A stretch of 8,254 nucleotides of DNA from an uncultured Clostridia bacterium (GTDB lineage: Bacteria > Bacillota > Clostridia > Lachnospirales > Bianqueaceae). Positions 6,098-8,254 of the stretch are shown here, in pieces. Position numbers and translations under genes: made by a program. The notes under the pieces are model-generated. The model did no database searches. It was not told the origin of the DNA and worked only from the letters and a program-made list of their open reading frames with translations. The number at the start of each line of letters is the position of its first letter. The first letter of the stretch is position 1. The stretch is taken from NCBI GenBank assembly GCA_947570515.1, contig CANOUM010000063.1, positions 1 to 8,254 on the forward strand, written 5' to 3'.

Positions 6098-7096
6098 ATG
6101 ATGAACTCTTATAGGCCGATTACAAAAGAAAACTTTCAAAAAGCTGTTCAGATATATAATGCGTGTACCGACAGAGGAGAGCAGTTGTATCTGCGCCTGA
6201 CGGAAGCGGAATTTTATGCGTTGTTTTTGGTGCCGCCTAAAGCGGAAGATCAGATTTTTTCTTTTTATGCACCCGAAGATGAGGGATTCATTTTAGGACT
6301 GTTTGATAGCGGCGTACAAAAGTTTTTTGTTACCATGATACAGGTGATTCCTTCTCAGCGCAGAAAGGGAATCGGAAAGGCTTTGCTTGAAAAGCTGGAG
6401 CAGGCGATGCTTTGCTTTGCCAGAGAGCAGCAGATCCCCATGCAGGAGATAGAGGTATCTTATTTTAATCCCGTTAATATTACCTGGATTTTGCCGAATA
6501 CCACGGCGCATCGGCATCCAAACGCTCCCGGAGTACAGCTGGGCAGTGGGGCTCATTTGTTTTTCAAAAATATGGGATTTCGTGATTTTTCTTATCAAAA
6601 CAGCTATCATTTAGAGCTGGATCAATATGAATGGCCGGAAGAAAACCTGAAACCATATCAACAGAAAATGGAGCAGGCCGGATATCTTGTGGAATTTTAC
6701 GATGAAAAGCGGCATCATGGAATGCAGGAGCTGGTGGAGGATCTAAATAATGATTTATGGAATTGGCAGATTCCTGCGGAAATGAACCGAGAGGGAGGCC
6801 ATAGGCCCATGTTGATTGTGTCTGATCATGGAAAAGTGGGAGGCTTTGCCGGTCCTATTGTGCCGGATGCGTATGGACGGGGATATTTTCTTGGGCTTGC
6901 GATCCATTCACAGTGTCGTGGATGCGGAGCTGCCAGTATCTTGTTTAACAGACTTTGTTTGGAGTTTAAAAAGGCCGGCGCTCAGTATATGACACTGTTT
7001 ACAGCAGAGGATAATCCAGCTAGAAGCACCTATGAAAAAGCCGGATTTAAAATTCATGCTTCGTGGGCCGATATGAAGAAAAGAGTACGAAATTAA
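6098..7096 (+). CDS. Tandem-domain GNAT family N-acetyltransferase
   Basis: The 332-residue protein carries two GNAT acetyltransferase folds. The first (about 1-175) has an acetyl-CoA pyrophosphate loop at QRRKGIG (87-93) after a VTMIQVIP strand, and a C-terminal LFFKNMGF (154-161). The second (about 190-330) has QCRGCG (272-277) after GYFLGLAIH, and an NPARSTYEKAGF end (306-317). Both keep the R/Q-x-x-G-x-G/A pattern, so both may bind acetyl-CoA, though the second loop is less typical. Between motifs, the first domain has an insert with Trp130, HRHPNAPGV (138-146) and Gly149 whose pattern I associate with other Firmicutes GNATs. The substrate is unknown. AAAGGGG (6085-6091) lies 6 nt before the first of two adjacent ATGs. 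mrnC starts 2 nt after its stop, so the two are translationally linked. No signal peptide is seen. Confidence 0.85.
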   Translation: MMNSYRPITKENFQKAVQIYNACTDRGEQLYLRLTEAEFYALFLVPPKAEDQIFSFYAPEDEGFILGLFDSGVQKFFVTMIQVIPSQRRKGIGKALLEKLEQAMLCFAREQQIPMQEIEVSYFNPVNITWILPNTTAHRHPNAPGVQLGSGAHLFFKNMGFRDFSYQNSYHLELDQYEWPEENLKPYQQKMEQAGYLVEFYDEKRHHGMQELVEDLNNDLWNWQIPAEMNREGGHRPMLIVSDHGKVGGFAGPIVPDAYGRGYFLGLAIHSQCRGCGAASILFNRLCLEFKKAGAQYMTLFTAEDNPARSTYEKAGFKIHASWADMKKRVRN

Positions 7097-7098
7097 AT

Positions 7099-7554
7099 AT
7101 GAGTATTTTAGAACTGATTTTTGAAGAAACATCCGGTGAGCAGCTTGAAGTTAAGCAGATTAAGCCGCTTGCGCTGGCATATATAGGAGATACGCTGTAT
7201 GATCTGTATATTCGCAGCCGTCTGGTACTGACCAGACAGGAAGCGCCTAAATTGATGCATACAGAGGCTATCCATTTTGTTAAAGCCTCTTCTCAGGCTG
7301 CTATGATGAAGCTGATTATGGAGGATTTAACACAGGAGGAGACGGCGGTATTTAAACGCGGGAGAAACCAAAAATCCTTAACGGTGCCTAAAAATGCGAC
7401 TCTGACGGATTATAAATGGGCTACAGGATTTGAGGCGCTACTTGGATATTTGTATGTGATCAAACAGGAAGAACGCCTGTATACGCTTATGAAGCTGGCG
7501 ACGGATCGATTTGAGGAAATAAACCGTAAAAGCGTAAAGGAGGAAAAGAAATGA
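7099..7554 (+). CDS. mrnC: Mini-ribonuclease III
   Basis: Mini-III is an RNase III catalytic domain without a double-stranded-RNA-binding domain; in B. subtilis it trims the ends of 23S rRNA precursor. The 151-residue product shows the signature ALAYIGDTLYDLYIRSRLV (25-43) with metal-binding Asp31, FKRGRN (85-90), and TGFEALLGYLY (109-119) with Glu112 as the second acidic residue. The basic, charged tail (about 136-151) is slightly longer than in many homologues. A GTG at 7063 is in frame but would overlap the GNAT gene by 34 nt; ATG 7099 gives the family-like N-terminus. There is no clear Shine-Dalgarno at normal spacing and the start is 2 nt past the GNAT stop, so translation probably depends on reinitiation. 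It overlaps rlmB by 4 nt, and their shared 23S rRNA substrate makes this a sensible pair. Confidence 0.93.
   Translation: MSILELIFEETSGEQLEVKQIKPLALAYIGDTLYDLYIRSRLVLTRQEAPKLMHTEAIHFVKASSQAAMMKLIMEDLTQEETAVFKRGRNQKSLTVPKNATLTDYKWATGFEALLGYLYVIKQEERLYTLMKLATDRFEEINRKSVKEEKK
7536..7543 (+). promoter_or_regulatory. Strong ribosome binding site of rlmB inside mrnC
   Basis: AAAGGAGG, nearly full complementarity to the 16S rRNA tail, 7 nt before ATG 7551-7553. It lies within the last codons of mrnC and identifies the rlmB start at the ATGA overlap. Confidence 0.85.
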
Positions 7555-8254
7555 CAGATTCGATCATCTATGGCAGAAATGCCGTACTGGAAGCGATTAA
7601 GGCTGGCAGAGAGATTGAGAAGCTATATCTGTCCAGAGCTCCGCATAGCGGTTCCTTAATTCAGATTGCAGGTCTGGCTAAGAAAAAAAGAATTCTAATA
7701 CAAGAGACTGATAAAGCAAAATTAGACGCGCTGTGTGAGAAGGGCAATCATCAAGGGGTTGTTGCTATGTGTGCTGCTTCTCAATATGCAGAGGTTGCGG
7801 ATATATTAAAACGGGCGGAGGAAAAAGGCGAAGCCCCCTTTATTTTAATCTGTGAAAGCATTCAGGATCCTCATAATTTAGGTGCGATTTTGCGGAGCGC
7901 AGAAGCTGTCGGTATCCATGGAGTGATTGTTTCCAGACATCATGCAGTAGGGCTTACGGAAGCGGTAGCTAAAACAGCTGCCGGCGCTTTAGAATATATG
8001 CCGGTTGCTAAAGTAGCGAGCGTAGCTAAGTTAATTGATGAGTTAAAGCAGCAGGGGATTTGGACTGCCTGTGCCGATATGGATGGGCAGAGCGTATATC
8101 AGACCGATTTAAAAGGACCGCTTGCTTTGGTGATCGGCGGTGAACACGAAGGAATTACCCGATTGGTAAAGGAACGCTGTGATTTTGTTGTAAGTCTTCC
8201 TATGAAAGGACAAGTGACTTCTTTAAACGCTTCTGTAGCCGCTGGGGTTTTATT
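7551..8254 (+). CDS. rlmB: 23S rRNA 2'-O-ribose methyltransferase RlmB (TrmH family), 3' end beyond the window
   Basis: RlmB uses S-adenosylmethionine to methylate the 2'-OH of guanosine 2251 (E. coli numbering) in the 23S peptidyl-transferase region. The frame is open to the window edge: 234 complete codons of an expected 240-260, so only a short C-terminal piece is missing. The N-terminal substrate-binding domain (1 to about 80) opens with IIYGRNAVLEAI and has GNHQGVVA (65-72). The SPOUT domain shows the three knot motifs: SIQDPHNLGAILRSAEA (103-119), LVIGGEHEGI (193-202) and LPMKGQVTSLNASVAAGVL (216-234). Start choice rests on the AAAGGAGG site. It overlaps the mrnC stop as ATGA, implying coupled translation. 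Another TrmH-family rRNA or tRNA methyltransferase is possible, but the N-terminal domain and position after mrnC favour RlmB. Confidence 0.92.
   Translation, partial: MTDSIIYGRNAVLEAIKAGREIEKLYLSRAPHSGSLIQIAGLAKKKRILIQETDKAKLDALCEKGNHQGVVAMCAASQYAEVADILKRAEEKGEAPFILICESIQDPHNLGAILRSAEAVGIHGVIVSRHHAVGLTEAVAKTAAGALEYMPVAKVASVAKLIDELKQQGIWTACADMDGQSVYQTDLKGPLALVIGGEHEGITRLVKERCDFVVSLPMKGQVTSLNASVAAGVL

Noticed and set aside
7063..7098. GTG start for mrnC at 7063
   Set aside because: It overlaps the GNAT gene, gives a non-family N-terminus and has no ribosome binding site.
1..8254. A defence island, mobile element or other undescribed multi-gene system
   Set aside because: Every sizeable frame belongs to a known housekeeping or metabolic family; no transposase, integrase, toxin-antitoxin pair, nuclease-helicase set or spaced repeats were seen.

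Overview
The window looks like ordinary chromosomal DNA from a low-to-moderate-GC member of the Clostridia, with Lachnospiraceae-like bacteria the best guess. The reasons are the gene families (a diphosphate-type phosphofructokinase, Mini-ribonuclease III, a Firmicutes-type muropeptide hydrolase), strong Shine-Dalgarno sites, near-consensus sigma-A promoters and a tRNA with no encoded CCA. The assignment is inferred from protein style, not from a database match. No phage, insertion sequence, CRISPR array, rRNA or plasmid feature was seen.

Layout, left to right. At 2-439 (+) is the 3' three-quarters of efp (elongation factor P). A 97-nt gap containing a stem-loop leads to dapA (537-1418, +), the first committed step of lysine/diaminopimelate synthesis. 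A bidirectional terminator (1422-1482) separates dapA from a convergent tRNA-Thr(CGT) gene (1507-1579, -). This tRNA and the next gene, a probable PPi-dependent phosphofructokinase (1726-2943, +), are driven by back-to-back near-perfect promoters. truA (2962-3699, +) follows 18 nt downstream and is probably co-transcribed. A second bidirectional terminator (3700-3742) sits between truA and a leftward two-gene operon read anmK (4831-6009, -) then a cytoplasmic beta-lactamase-fold serine hydrolase (3753-4811, -). A divergent promoter region (6010-6097) separates anmK from a rightward cluster: a tandem-domain GNAT acetyltransferase (6098-7096), mrnC (7099-7554) and rlmB (7551 to the window edge, incomplete at its 3' end).

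Three themes recur. Translation and RNA maturation are represented by efp, tRNA-Thr, truA, mrnC and rlmB; mrnC and rlmB both act on 23S rRNA and overlap by 4 nt. Cell-wall metabolism is represented by dapA, which feeds diaminopimelate and lysine, and by anmK plus the hydrolase, which look like a small muropeptide-recycling operon. The phosphofructokinase is the one central-carbon gene.

I did not find an undescribed system. The items most worth a second look are the stem-loop and 14-bp palindrome ahead of dapA, the U3:U70 acceptor mismatch in tRNA-Thr, the pairing of the AmiE-like hydrolase with anmK, and the double GNAT protein immediately ahead of mrnC-rlmB.
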